Notes: a model not told the origin generated them from the letters alone. 49,039 bases of DNA from Ruegeria discodermiae (GCF_030758345.1 NZ_JAVAMO010000024.1:1-49039), one strand, 5' to 3'; shown: positions 8,354-18,170, numbered from the stretch's first letter. Program-made: numbers and translations.

Positions 8354-9682
8354 TCAGAACGCGACGGAAAGCCCGAGCCCGGCGCGCAGCCCTTCCTTCA
8401 TGTCGGCGGTGTCCAGATCAAAGCCCTGATAGGCGACGATCCCGTCCACCCGCAGCCGGTCGAACTGCTTGCCGACCCCGATCGTGGCCAGCGTCCCGCT
8501 CTGGCGGTCGGTGCTGAGCCGGTGGTTGGGGTCTGAGTCCGCGTTGATCAGGTAATGTCCGACGCTCCAGTTGAGGTCGAAATCGGCAAAGTCGTGGCTG
8601 ACATAAAGATTGGTGGATTGCCCTTCGGTATCGACCGCCGCGCCCAGCACCACGCCCTTGTTGGCGTAGGAATAGATATTGTTGTTATAGGCCGAGTTCG
8701 GCCCGCAGAACCCCGAACTGGACGTGTCGGTGCGGGTGTCCACGGTTTCCAGCGTGGCGATGGTGGGCACGCCGAAAAGCTGCGTGCTCAGCTCGGCCCC
8801 GGCCATGTAGAAGGTGCAGGAGGGCAGCCCGCCCGACTCGTCCTCGCCCGCGATCTGGCCATAAAAGCGCAGATTGCTGTCCTGAATATCGAACCCGTAG
8901 GACAGGCCCAGCCCGGCCAGCTGGTTGGCATCCGACGAGGGTCCCGAATTGGTATTCCCGATCAGCACGTCCCAGAAGGTGCCCAGGCTGCGCGAAAACC
9001 CTTCGCCACCCCATTGCGCGGTGCGGATGATCTCGATCTCCAGCCCTTTCACCGGTCGGATGGCCAGGCGCATCCCCATGAACAGCGCATCATCAGGCTG
9101 CCCGGAATCATCGGTGGTGCCGACAAGGAATTCGCCATCCCAGGGTCCCAGCCATTCCAGCACCGGCACGTCAAAGGCGGTGGGGGTGGTCTTGGCGATA
9201 GAGACCGCATGCATCGCGGGTGCGTTGCGCGACAGGAACAGCGAACTATAGCGCGATGGCCCCCAGTTGCGCAGCTTCTTGGCGACCCCGATCTCAGCGG
9301 TGTCCTGGGCAAAGCTATAGGCCAGCTCATAGCGCGGGATGGTGCTGTCGCGGCCATGCTGCAGCTCGGCGGCGGTGATGTCGAAATGGAACTGCCCGAA
9401 ATCGCGCTGATAGCGGATTGCGGCGGAATTGAAGGCCAGATCGCCATAGCGCTCGCTCAGCCCGATGAAGGGATCGCTGATGGCGCCGCCGTAAAAGCTC
9501 AGCCCCGGCCCCTCCGGCCCCATTTCCTGCTGCGCCCGGGCCGGGTCTGCCGCAGCCCCCAGAACCGCCAGCGCCGCAGCGGCCCCCGCCAGCCAGCGGC
9601 GCGCCTGCCCGGTCTGTAAAAAGGACGGGGCGGTGGCGCTTTTGCGGCGCGACCGGGTGCTCAACACGCACGGCGTCATCAT
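8354..9682 (-). CDS. wzi: Capsule assembly Wzi-family outer-membrane protein
   Basis: The 442-residue product has a basic N-terminus and a hydrophobic segment ending in a likely signal peptidase site (A-R-A-Q near residue 50). The rest is rich in alternating polar and aromatic residues and ends in VAF, as expected for an outer-membrane beta barrel. The RNWGPSRYSSLFLSRN stretch near residues 138-153 is characteristic of the Wzi family. Wzi is an outer-membrane lectin-like barrel that anchors capsular polysaccharide to the cell. Here it probably holds the locus's polymer on the surface. The start is uncertain because two ATG codons are adjacent (9682, 9679) and the ribosome-binding site is weak. 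Confidence 0.87.
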   Translation of the reverse strand: MMTPCVLSTRSRRKSATAPSFLQTGQARRWLAGAAAALAVLGAAADPARAQQEMGPEGPGLSFYGGAISDPFIGLSERYGDLAFNSAAIRYQRDFGQFHFDITAAELQHGRDSTIPRYELAYSFAQDTAEIGVAKKLRNWGPSRYSSLFLSRNAPAMHAVSIAKTTPTAFDVPVLEWLGPWDGEFLVGTTDDSGQPDDALFMGMRLAIRPVKGLEIEIIRTAQWGGEGFSRSLGTFWDVLIGNTNSGPSSDANQLAGLGLSYGFDIQDSNLRFYGQIAGEDESGGLPSCTFYMAGAELSTQLFGVPTIATLETVDTRTDTSSSGFCGPNSAYNNNIYSYANKGVVLGAAVDTEGQSTNLYVSHDFADFDLNWSVGHYLINADSDPNHRLSTDRQSGTLATIGVGKQFDRLRVDGIVAYQGFDLDTADMKEGLRAGLGLSVAF

Positions 9683-10014
9683 GGAATATGGCCTGTTTAG
9701 GTTGCTGCCTAGGGTTATGGAATCGTTAGATCATAGCCATCACAGAGAATCAATTCGGCGTGGGATCAGGGTCGGTTTGAGGCGGGAAAAGGCGGATAAT
9801 CGCTAAAGTGGTTAGGGGGCCAAAAGTACAACCTCTAAATCAAAACAGTCATAGGGATTTCCCGGTCATTATCCACGTATTGGAAATTATGGCACAAGTT
9901 CCACTTTGAGAGAGAACCGTTTGCTTGTTCGGTTTCCGGCACCTTGTTAGGCTCGTGGGACGCTTTTAAGATAAGTTTTTTGTAGTGTGATTGGTTTAGG
10001 GGTGCTGGGGGGAC
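9683..10014. promoter_or_regulatory. Divergent promoter region between wzi and the LuxR gene
   Basis: This 332-base region separates two divergent genes and should carry both promoters. The half nearer the regulator is AT-rich and contains a short dyad, AACCG ... CGGTT, around 9917-9936. No gene is visible. Confidence 0.45.
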
Positions 10015-11106
10015 ATGTGTGCGGTTCATACCGATTTGGGAAGAGATGACTGTCGTGTAAAAATGGCGGAGCGGCTGGCCTGTACAGCCAATGTCAGCGC
10101 GGCGTGTCTGGGGATAGTGGACCTGTCCAGCCAGCATCTGGTGGATGTCTGGGTTGGGCGGGGAAAGGCCGGTTCGGATCTGCCACTGAGCGACACAGCG
10201 GCGTTGGTTTCTGATAAAGTGAAGACATTCCTGTCCCAGCGGCAGGCGCGCCCCGCGAGTACGCGTGCGCGCGCGCTCAGGGCTGCAAAGGGCGACAGCG
10301 AAACCTGGCTGCGCTCGCGCCGCTATCTGATCGGTATTGGCGCGCAGGTGGGGAATTTTGCGCCAATGGCCGCCTTCGTGAATGGTGCGATCGGCTCGGC
10401 GAGCCGGCCCGAATTGCAGCATCTGGCGCGGATTGGGCTGACCTATGCGGAGCAATTGCGCAATGAGCGGGCCGAGGTCGAAGCGGCAGGTGGCCTGAAT
10501 GGCCTGCAAACCCAGATTCCCGACATCATCCTGGGCAGCCTGTCTTTTGGGGTTGCCGTGTCGGATGCCAGTGGTGGTCTGCGCTACATGACCAGCCTGG
10601 CCAGGACATGGCTGGAGGAGAATGACGAGCTGCATGTGGCGCATGACCGGCTGGCCGGTGGTTTGCCGCAGAACCAGAAAGCGCTCCAAGCCGCTTTGAG
10701 CGCGGCGACCGGGACACCGGGACAGGTCTCGGTGGTGCAGCTGGGCGGCGCGGAAAACCTGCCCAAGACGATCATTGTGATGCCGGTCAGCCAGTCGCCC
10801 GGTCTGGCGCTGGTGGTATTCGGCCATAGCCAGGGGGACCGGGCGTTGCGCGACCTGATGCTTGAGACGATGGGGCTGACCGTGGCCGAGCGGCAATTGG
10901 CCAAACAGCTTCTGGCGGGCAAATCCCTGGCGGCGGCGGCCGAGGAAAACAACCTCACGATCTCTACCGCGCGCAGCTATCTGAAACGGATCTTCGCCAA
11001 GACCGGTAGCCACCGGCAGAGCCAGTTCATCACGCTCTATCACCAGCTGATGCCACCGCTGCGAGTCGCAGCGCAGCCCCGGCCGGGTCCCGAGCGGCAA
11101 CAGTGA
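10015..11106 (+). CDS. LuxR-family transcriptional regulator
   Basis: The 363-residue protein carries a C-terminal LuxR/GerE helix-turn-helix at about residues 288-345, with LTVAERQLAKQLLAG and a recognition-helix region ISTARSYLKRIFAKTG. The N-terminal 280 residues do not show the autoinducer-binding pattern of LuxR/LasR nor a response-regulator receiver with its phosphorylated aspartate, so the input signal is unknown. A GGGGGG run 2-3 bases before the ATG is a poorly spaced ribosome-binding site. It is the only regulator recognised in the window and lies between the capsule genes and the cyanophycin-synthetase-like gene, so it is the natural candidate for local control. No target site could be identified. 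Confidence 0.88.
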   Translation: MCAVHTDLGRDDCRVKMAERLACTANVSAACLGIVDLSSQHLVDVWVGRGKAGSDLPLSDTAALVSDKVKTFLSQRQARPASTRARALRAAKGDSETWLRSRRYLIGIGAQVGNFAPMAAFVNGAIGSASRPELQHLARIGLTYAEQLRNERAEVEAAGGLNGLQTQIPDIILGSLSFGVAVSDASGGLRYMTSLARTWLEENDELHVAHDRLAGGLPQNQKALQAALSAATGTPGQVSVVQLGGAENLPKTIIVMPVSQSPGLALVVFGHSQGDRALRDLMLETMGLTVAERQLAKQLLAGKSLAAAAEENNLTISTARSYLKRIFAKTGSHRQSQFITLYHQLMPPLRVAAQPRPGPERQQ

Positions 11107-11117
11107 TGCTGCCGGGC

Positions 11118-13763
11118 TCAGCCCCTGGCGCCATGGTGTGTGCGCAGCCGATCCACATGGCCAAAAGCGTCCTGCGGCGCCATCATCAGCACCACCAGAT
11201 CGTCGGGCCGGGCCGCGTGCATGACCTGTTCGACCAGCGCGTCGCTATCCGGCCCGGTCAGGATCTGGCCATCTGATGCGCCCCGCGCAATCAGCGTTTC
11301 CCGTGACAGCTGCCGCATCTCTTCTTCCGGGTCATCGCCGGTGAAATAACCGTATTTCCGGATCACCCTGAGATCGGGCAGCACCGCGATCCGGTCAAAA
11401 CTCTCCAGCAGGTGCGCGGCGTTGTTCTCAAGCTTGTGTGGGCCGCTATTGCCCAGAATCTGCAGCGCCAGCAGCCGCCGGCCCGTCACCGGCAAGGCCC
11501 GCACCACCCGGCAGAGCTCGGCAACGGCGGTGTCGTTATGGGCATAATCCACCAGCACCGGGCAGGCGAAGCCGTCGATCATGTTGTAGCGGCCCGGGCT
11601 TTTTTCGCGCGTGTTGGCAAAGCTTGCCAGCGCCGTGCGGATCGCGTCGGCGGGCACGCTCTGCGCATCGGCCAGGGCAATGGCAAACATGGCATTCATC
11701 ACGTTGAAATGCAGCAGCCCGCCCATCGTGGCCGGGATGTCCGCCACGTTCATCACCGGGACATGATGCGTCCCGCGCGCCATCACGATCCAGTCCGCAT
11801 CGTCTTGCGTTGCCACAAAGACGCCATCACCGCCGCTCTCCAGATGGGCGGCCAGCGCCGGAGTGGTGGCCGCCATCGCCACCAGGATGCGGCGCGGCGC
11901 GGTGGTGGCTTCAAGGGCCTGCAGGCAGAGCGAGTCCTCGGCATTGACCACCACCGCCGTGCGTGCGTGCTGCAGAACGCTGGATTTCAGCCGCGCCATC
12001 TCTTCCAGCGTGTCGATCCCGTTCTGGCCCAGATGGTCGTTCTGCACATTCAGCAATGCCGCCACATCATAGCGGTCGCAGGCCTGGCCGAACCGGATCA
12101 GCCCCAACCGCGGCATTTCCAGCACTGCCGCTTCGACCGCCGGATCGCCCAGCAGCAACTCCGCCCCCGGCAACCCGCTGAGGTTCTGGGTGTCTACCTT
12201 GTCCTCGTCGATCCAGGTGCCCACGGTGGTGCAGACCCCGGCGGTCTTTCCGGCGTTCTGCCAGATATGGTGCAGCATCATGGCGGTGGTGCTTTTGCCA
12301 TTGGTGCCGGTGATGGCGGCGGTCGGGATGCGGGCGGGCTGCCCGGCAAAGAGCGCATCCAGCACCTCGCCATTGATGTCGCGCTCCGGTGCGCTCAGCC
12401 AATGTGGCCGGAAGCCCGGCTGCCCGTTCACCTCGCAGATCGCGCCGCCGCCCACACGGTAGCTGACCGAGATATCACGGCAGAGGAAATCCACCCCGGC
12501 AATATCCAGCCCCACCAGCCGCACCGCGCGGATCGCCGCGCCCCGGTTGTCGGGATGCACAATGTCCGTCACATCCACGGCGGTGCCGCCGGTGCTGACA
12601 TTGGCGGTGCGGCGCAGCGGCACGAAGCGGCCCGCCTCGGGGATGCTGTCGGGGGTCAGCCCGGCCTCTTTCAGGCAGGCGAGCGCCTCGTCATCGCGGC
12701 GGATCTCGATCAGCAGGTTGCGCGGGTCGCTGCCGCGCTGCGGGTCGGCATTGACCTGATCGAGCAGCGCGTCCACGGTCTGTTTCCCGTCCCCGGTGAT
12801 GCCGCCGGGGATGCGCCGGGCCGCCATCATCATCTGCCCGTTCACCACCAGCAGCCGATGATCGTCGCCGGGCACAAACGCTTCGACCAGAACGCCGCGA
12901 TCCTGCAGAGTGTTGGCGGCGTAAAAGGCCCCGACCAGCGCCTCCTCCGAGGTAATCCCCACATGCACGCCGCGCCCCTGATCCAGCGCCACCGGCTTCA
13001 GCACCACCGGCCAGCCCAGCTCTGCCGCGGCGACGCGGGCCTCATCGGGCGTGCGCACAAAGCGTTGCTCGGGTACTGGCAGGGCGGCCTGTTTCAGGCG
13101 CTGAAGGCTGAAATACTTGTCGCGGGCCAGTTTTTCGGCCAGCGATCCGGTGCGGTCGGTGAAACTGCTGCGCAGCTGCCGCGCCCGCGCGCCCCAGCCG
13201 ATCCGCAACGTCTGCTGATTCAGCACCGTCACCGGCATATCGCGGGCCATGGCCGCCTGGGCGAACCGCATCGAATTGGGTGCCAGCCCGCCGCGCCGTT
13301 CCTGCTCCAGAAACCGGTCCAGCCGCCGGGACATCTCGATCTCGTCGGCCTCTGGTGTCAGCAAGGCGATCATCAGGTCGGTGGCGTTGCGAAAAAGCTG
13401 CTGGCGCCGCCAGGGCAGGGCTAGGCGAATTCGGTCGGAACGTGCGTCCAGCACCTGACCCTTATGGACCGGCATCCGCGCCCAGAGTTGCAGCAACACG
13501 ATCAGGGCCGCCGCCATATCGGCCAGCCCGGAGCTGCCGCGCCCGCCGACCAGCAGCCCGGCCACCCAGTCCCTGTCTTGCGCAAAACCGGCCGCCTCTT
13601 GCGGTGAAAGCACCCTCAACCCGTCCGGCTGGTCCAGCTGCGCCAGAACCTGATCGGGCAAGGGGCCTGTCACCTTCAGATCAAGCAGGGCCGTCCGACC
13701 GGTGATCTCATGCTTGCTGCCGTGAAAGAACTGTAGGGACCGGACCTGAAGACATGTCTGCAT
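11118..13763 (-). CDS. Cyanophycin-synthetase-like ligase (ATP-grasp + Mur ligase)
   Basis: The 881-residue product has the CphA order: N-terminal domain (1-180), ATP-grasp domain (about 183-475, with GRGV near 263-266, HRLLVVNGQ near 302-310 and EVNGQPGF near 444-451) and a Mur-ligase domain (about 480-881) with an intact P-loop, TGTNGKST, near 485-492, plus PGRYNMI and LVDYAHN. CphA adds aspartate to a backbone and arginine to its side chains. The first domain is diverged: the histidine-containing stretch that follows GH in typical CphA is not seen. The ATG at 13763 is chosen because it aligns with the start of known CphA; in-frame starts upstream lack ribosome-binding sites. No cyanophycinase is nearby. 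It ends 11 bases from the convergent LuxR gene. The real substrates may differ from Asp and Arg. Confidence 0.85.
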   Translation of the reverse strand: MQTCLQVRSLQFFHGSKHEITGRTALLDLKVTGPLPDQVLAQLDQPDGLRVLSPQEAAGFAQDRDWVAGLLVGGRGSSGLADMAAALIVLLQLWARMPVHKGQVLDARSDRIRLALPWRRQQLFRNATDLMIALLTPEADEIEMSRRLDRFLEQERRGGLAPNSMRFAQAAMARDMPVTVLNQQTLRIGWGARARQLRSSFTDRTGSLAEKLARDKYFSLQRLKQAALPVPEQRFVRTPDEARVAAAELGWPVVLKPVALDQGRGVHVGITSEEALVGAFYAANTLQDRGVLVEAFVPGDDHRLLVVNGQMMMAARRIPGGITGDGKQTVDALLDQVNADPQRGSDPRNLLIEIRRDDEALACLKEAGLTPDSIPEAGRFVPLRRTANVSTGGTAVDVTDIVHPDNRGAAIRAVRLVGLDIAGVDFLCRDISVSYRVGGGAICEVNGQPGFRPHWLSAPERDINGEVLDALFAGQPARIPTAAITGTNGKSTTAMMLHHIWQNAGKTAGVCTTVGTWIDEDKVDTQNLSGLPGAELLLGDPAVEAAVLEMPRLGLIRFGQACDRYDVAALLNVQNDHLGQNGIDTLEEMARLKSSVLQHARTAVVVNAEDSLCLQALEATTAPRRILVAMAATTPALAAHLESGGDGVFVATQDDADWIVMARGTHHVPVMNVADIPATMGGLLHFNVMNAMFAIALADAQSVPADAIRTALASFANTREKSPGRYNMIDGFACPVLVDYAHNDTAVAELCRVVRALPVTGRRLLALQILGNSGPHKLENNAAHLLESFDRIAVLPDLRVIRKYGYFTGDDPEEEMRQLSRETLIARGASDGQILTGPDSDALVEQVMHAARPDDLVVLMMAPQDAFGHVDRLRTHHGARG

Positions 13764-14374
13764 GTGTCTGCTTTCGGTTACAGGGGCGAGACGCATAGTC
13801 AGGGTATTTTTCACGACGTGCTGCAGCAACGTCAAACCATCACAGGCGTCAACCGGTGCCCGTTTGGCGCAAGCGGTTTGATGGTCTGCTGCCGGTCAGA
13901 TCAACGATGACAGGGTTTTGACGGCTTTCAGGGCATGAATTTTGGTGTGGCTCTCACATTCGGAACCCAAAAATTACCGGGAAACGGTATTTGGAATCTT
14001 CCGTGATTGTTTCCCTGGTAGCGCAAACTTGGGCGCGCTGCGGTTCGGGTGTATTAAAATTGGGCGAAAATTTGGCGAAAATATTGACGGGAGATGTCTC
14101 TCCATTCATTAATATCCATGTTGCCTGAAGCAAGGGGTTGTAACTCAGGCGGAATAGTTGGGGGATCAAGAAAGTATCTGTGAGTGACGGGTGAATTTCA
14201 CCTATCGTTAAGAGTGTTGAGTGTGCTGGTTGAAAAATTTTAAGGCTTTCGACTGCCGTATTTTGTCTCATGCAGTCTTCATACAGATTGTTTTGATGTC
14301 CCCCCGGACACGGAATCCCGCCATTCGCGGGTGAAGTTTTGTATTTGGTAATGCTCACCTAGGGGGAAGCAACA
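13764..14374. promoter_or_regulatory. Divergent intergenic region, AT-rich
   Basis: These 611 bases separate the divergent ligase and mosaic RTX genes. The stretch 13950-14370 is clearly more AT-rich than its surroundings. A minus-strand frame of 134 codons is open here but shows no domain and no codon bias, and is not called. A short dyad, CCCGC-CATTC-GCGGG, lies at 14317-14331, about 45 bases before the RTX start. Confidence 0.45.
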
Positions 14375-17300
14375 GTGACTAATAATTATCAGGAATATGA
14401 GTGGACCGCTATCACTGAGGCCGATCTTCTGGATCAGGGCGGTAACGGTTCAAGCATCGGATGCGGCGATAGTTTTACAATGCCCGCCAGCGCAACCGTC
14501 TGCATGTCCACCAAGGATAACGACTATTCTCTGTCCGGTGACAGCTGCCGGAACGAAAATGCCAATGACTGGAGTGGTCAGCAGGCCTATATCGACGGTG
14601 AGGCCGTTGGCGGCCAGATGTATGCCGAAAGCTATCATGTGCTGAAAGGGTCGGACGGCCAGACCTATTACATGATCGAGATCGAGATCGAAGGGCATGA
14701 CGCACCCGGGGCCGGCGATGATTATTTCACATTCTACGGCAAGGTGCCTCCGGCCGGAACTGAGCTGACCGTTGTCAACACCTGCAATGTCAAAGGCAAC
14801 TGGGTTGATTACAAATGCCTGGGCGCCGGGGACAAGATCGAAACCGGTTCGATTTCGGGCACCGTTTTCTGTGACGAGGATTGTGACGGGATCAATGGTG
14901 AAATCACCGTCATCCCGGGATGTGATTACACGATCGAAGCCGAGGATATGTATAGCAGCGGCTTCAAGGTCGTTGAGGGTGCGCAGGCCTCGGGCGGCGA
15001 GCTTGTCAAGCTCTACTGCCCCGGCGATTACGCAGCGCTTTGCACCACCTTTGACGGGAAATCCGGTGTCTATGACGTCAAAATCCGCGTGCAGGATGAG
15101 AATGATGGCCAGAGCATCATCAAGCTGAAAATCGGCGGAGAGATCGTTGAGGCGATCCGCCTGGATGGTGACAGCGATGGGGCCGGATCGAATGATGGCG
15201 GCTTCTCGACCTATGTCATCAAGGATGTTCCGATCGAGTCCGGCCAGGACCTGACGCTCAAGGTGCGTGGCGATGGCGGTGAGTTTGTGCGCATCGACAA
15301 TATCGTCCTCGAAGGTCAGGACACGCAGGAGGTTGTGTCCGAGCCGACCAAGGCCGGTGTCACCATCAAGCTGGTTGATCTGGACGGAAATGTCGTTGCC
15401 ACGACCGTGACCGATGCGGATGGCAATTATCGCTTCGATGACGTTCTGGTCGGCGATTACAAGATCATGGGCGTCGCGCCGGACGGCACCGAATTCACCA
15501 TTCAGGATGCGGGATCGGATGACACGATCGACTCCGATGTCGATGGGAACGGCATGTCGGGTGTCATCAGCGTGACCGCTGACAGCGAAAGTGATGTCGA
15601 TCTGGGGCTCTGCGTGAAGGAGGAGTCGGGCTCGCTGTCGGGCCGCTATTTCTGCGATACCGACGATGACAGCCTAGACAACAACAATGGTGACGAGCCC
15701 GGCATTGGCGGGGTCCTGGTCACTCTGCTGGACGAAAATGGCGATCCGATTGTGGATGCGGGGGGCAACCCTGTCACGCAGGTGACCGCAGCTGACGGGA
15801 GCTATCAGTTCACCGATCTTGAGCCGGGTGTCTATGGCGTGAAGTTCGAGGATCCGGACGGGGTTCTGGTCGGCAAGGAACTGGTGGCCGCAAATGTCGG
15901 AACGGACGACACGTCCGACAGCGACGCGATCGGCGACACCACCATGTCGGTCATCGAAAATATCGAGGTCGTTGCCGATAATGATACCGGCGACAACGAT
16001 GCCGGTGTGCGCGATTCCGACCCGGGAACGGCTGAGCTTGGCGACACCGTATGGCTGGATGTCTTTGGTGACGGCATCCTCAATGACGAGGCGCTCGATT
16101 CGTTCTTCTCGGGCCGCGAGCAGGGGGTGCAGGGCGTGACCGTGCATCTGCTGGCACCCGATGGCACGATCCTGGATCAGCAGGTCACTGATGCGGATGG
16201 CAAATACCTGTTCACCGGCCTGAAGGCGGGCGACTACAAGGTCGGCTTCATTCTGCCGGCTGGCTTTGCCTTTACGGCGGCCAATCAGGGGGCGGATGAC
16301 GCTCGCGATTCCGATGCGGTCACCATGCCCGGTGACCCGGACTATGCGATGACCCAGGTGGTCTCGCTGGCTGAAGGTGAATCCAACCTGACGCTGGATG
16401 CCGGTCTGCTGCGCTGCGGGTTGATCGAAGGCACCAGCCAGGCCGACGAGAACTCGCCTGTTGGCGGCTTCGACCTGCTGGTGGGCTGCGAGACCAATGA
16501 CACGATTATCGGGTTCTCGGGTGAGGACACGCTGATCGGCAATGGTGGCGATGATGTCCTGAACGGGGACAGCTATGACGATCTGCTGGAAGGCGGCGAG
16601 GGCAACGACGACCTCAATGGCGGCTCCGAAAACGACATCCTCATTGGTGGTGCCGGAAATGACGACCTCAATGGTGATGGCGAGGTCGACACTGCAGTCT
16701 TTGGTGGCAACTATGCCGATGCAACGATCGAGATCGTGGATCTGTTCACCGGCGAGCTGACGGTCACCTCCGTTGATGGTGTGGACCGGGTGCGCAATGT
16801 CGAGTTCCTGCAATTCGACGATGTCACGGTCGCGGTCGAGGCGCTCCTGCCCGGCGGTACCGGCGATGCGGTTACCGCACCGGCGCCCGGCGGGTCGGTC
16901 AATATCGACGTTCTGGCCAATGACATCGAGCTCAGCGAAGGCACGCTGTCGGTGGCACAGGTCAATGATGGCGGCTTCGGGACAGTCGTGATCGAGGGCG
17001 ACGGTACCGTGACCTATACGGCCGGTGCCAATTTCGAAGGTTTCGACTTCTTCACCTATACCGTGACCAATGGCGTGGGCTTCGTCAGAACCGTCGAGGT
17101 CCAGGTCGGTGACGTGCCGACGCTCGATCCCGCTGATCCCGGTGTGACCGTTCTGGTCGAGGCGCCAGGTGACAATGGCGTCACCTTTGACGGGACTGGC
17201 GGCAGCGACAACATCCTCGGCACACGCGGCGAGGACGTGATCAATGGCCTGGGCGGCAACGATGTCATCGATGGCGGTCGTGGCGACGACAATCTGCGCG

Positions 17301-17824
17301 GCGCGGCGGGCTTCGATACGCTGCTCGGTGGGGAAGGCGACGACACCATCAATGCGGACGGTCAGGGGGATGTCGCCCTGGGTGGTATCGGTGACGACGT
17401 GCTGAACGGTCAGTTCGATGATGACATCCTGTTCGGTGGCCTCGGCGATGACTTCGTCCGCGGACTGCAGGGCTCGGACTTCGTATCGGGCGGTGCCGGT
17501 GACGATCGCTTCCAAAGCCCCAATAGCGGCGCGGATACGATCCTCGGCGGTTCCGGTTCGGATGAGTTCGTCTGGGCCGAGGCGACCGATGCCGGTGAGC
17601 GCGACTTCCTTGACGGGGAAAGCGGTATCGACACGCTGGAGATTTCGCTGGATGGCGCTGATGCGCTTGCGGTTCAGGCCGAGATCGATGTCTATCTGGC
17701 GATGGTCGATGCCAATGCTCCGGCGCCGGGCAGCATCAATGATGGCAGCGTGCTGACCGATACGTTCAGCTTCACAACCATCGATCTGGACATCCGCAAT
17801 ATCGAGGATGTGCAACTGATCTGA
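14375..17824 (+). CDS. Mosaic RTX protein with SdrD-B, carbohydrate-binding and cadherin-like domains
   Basis: The 1149-residue protein starts at GTG with AGGGGG 8 bases upstream and has no signal peptide. Residues 1-150 are an N-terminal domain with several cysteines. An SdrD-B-like (Cna-B-type) domain begins at about 158 (SISGTVFCDEDCDG), is interrupted by a carbohydrate-binding-module-like segment (about 183-314, starting YTIEAEDMYSSG) and resumes at AGVTIKLVDLDGN (327-415). Two further SdrD-B domains follow at about 420-545 and 553-680. Then come RTX repeats (705-770), a cadherin-like/tandem-95 domain (about 832-912, with DVLANDIE) and a second RTX block (about 935-1075). It is probably a type I-secreted, calcium-stabilised adhesin or matrix protein that binds polysaccharide. 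A strong terminator follows. Confidence 0.9.
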   Translation: MTNNYQEYEWTAITEADLLDQGGNGSSIGCGDSFTMPASATVCMSTKDNDYSLSGDSCRNENANDWSGQQAYIDGEAVGGQMYAESYHVLKGSDGQTYYMIEIEIEGHDAPGAGDDYFTFYGKVPPAGTELTVVNTCNVKGNWVDYKCLGAGDKIETGSISGTVFCDEDCDGINGEITVIPGCDYTIEAEDMYSSGFKVVEGAQASGGELVKLYCPGDYAALCTTFDGKSGVYDVKIRVQDENDGQSIIKLKIGGEIVEAIRLDGDSDGAGSNDGGFSTYVIKDVPIESGQDLTLKVRGDGGEFVRIDNIVLEGQDTQEVVSEPTKAGVTIKLVDLDGNVVATTVTDADGNYRFDDVLVGDYKIMGVAPDGTEFTIQDAGSDDTIDSDVDGNGMSGVISVTADSESDVDLGLCVKEESGSLSGRYFCDTDDDSLDNNNGDEPGIGGVLVTLLDENGDPIVDAGGNPVTQVTAADGSYQFTDLEPGVYGVKFEDPDGVLVGKELVAANVGTDDTSDSDAIGDTTMSVIENIEVVADNDTGDNDAGVRDSDPGTAELGDTVWLDVFGDGILNDEALDSFFSGREQGVQGVTVHLLAPDGTILDQQVTDADGKYLFTGLKAGDYKVGFILPAGFAFTAANQGADDARDSDAVTMPGDPDYAMTQVVSLAEGESNLTLDAGLLRCGLIEGTSQADENSPVGGFDLLVGCETNDTIIGFSGEDTLIGNGGDDVLNGDSYDDLLEGGEGNDDLNGGSENDILIGGAGNDDLNGDGEVDTAVFGGNYADATIEIVDLFTGELTVTSVDGVDRVRNVEFLQFDDVTVAVEALLPGGTGDAVTAPAPGGSVNIDVLANDIELSEGTLSVAQVNDGGFGTVVIEGDGTVTYTAGANFEGFDFFTYTVTNGVGFVRTVEVQVGDVPTLDPADPGVTVLVEAPGDNGVTFDGTGGSDNILGTRGEDVINGLGGNDVIDGGRGDDNLRGAAGFDTLLGGEGDDTINADGQGDVALGGIGDDVLNGQFDDDILFGGLGDDFVRGLQGSDFVSGGAGDDRFQSPNSGADTILGGSGSDEFVWAEATDAGERDFLDGESGIDTLEISLDGADALAVQAEIDVYLAMVDANAPAPGSINDGSVLTDTFSFTTIDLDIRNIEDVQLI

Positions 17825-17866
17825 TCCGCAGGGCCCTTCCGGGGCCCGCGATCCGAACGCAAACAG

Positions 17867-17901
17867 ACATGCCCAGCCGCTCCGGCTGGGCATGTTTTTT
17901 T
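17867..17901 (+). terminator. Rho-independent terminator of the mosaic RTX gene
   Basis: A perfect 12-bp stem (CATGCCCAGCCG / CGGCTGGGCATG, 17868-17879 and 17883-17894) with a 3-base loop is followed by seven T residues (17895-17901). It starts 43 bases after the stop codon. This is the strongest terminator in the window. Confidence 0.95.
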
Positions 17902-18170
17902 GTGGTTTCATCCGGAAAAACTGGTCGGAAGCGGGTAAGCGAGAACGCTGTTTATCGGTGGGAAGCTCCTGTGGACGCGTCAGGGAAAGACGGAGACCTG
18001 ACAGCACATTGACCTGTGTGCAGGGGCTGCAACATGACACGGGCTGTGGTGTTGCCCGGTGAGGTTCATAAGCAGCGAGCCAGGCCGCTGCATCCTCTCT
18101 GGCTGCACTGAGGTGTGAACACGCGGTGCAGGCTGTTCCCAGCCTGTCGTCAAAAGGGTTTTGGGAGCGG

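Noticed and set aside
13764-13835. Longer start (TTG near 13835) for the cyanophycin-synthetase-like gene
   Set aside because: The extra 24 residues do not match the family start, and no ribosome-binding site precedes the TTG.
5537-14318. Identical 16-base string at 5537-5552 and 14303-14318
   Set aside because: One copy is part of a terminator and the other lies upstream of an RTX gene. In a window of this size and GC content a 16-base match can arise by chance, so no meaning is claimed.
13954-14358. Minus-strand frame of 134 codons in an intergenic gap
   Set aside because: No ribosome-binding site, no domain, AT-rich composition unlike nearby genes.
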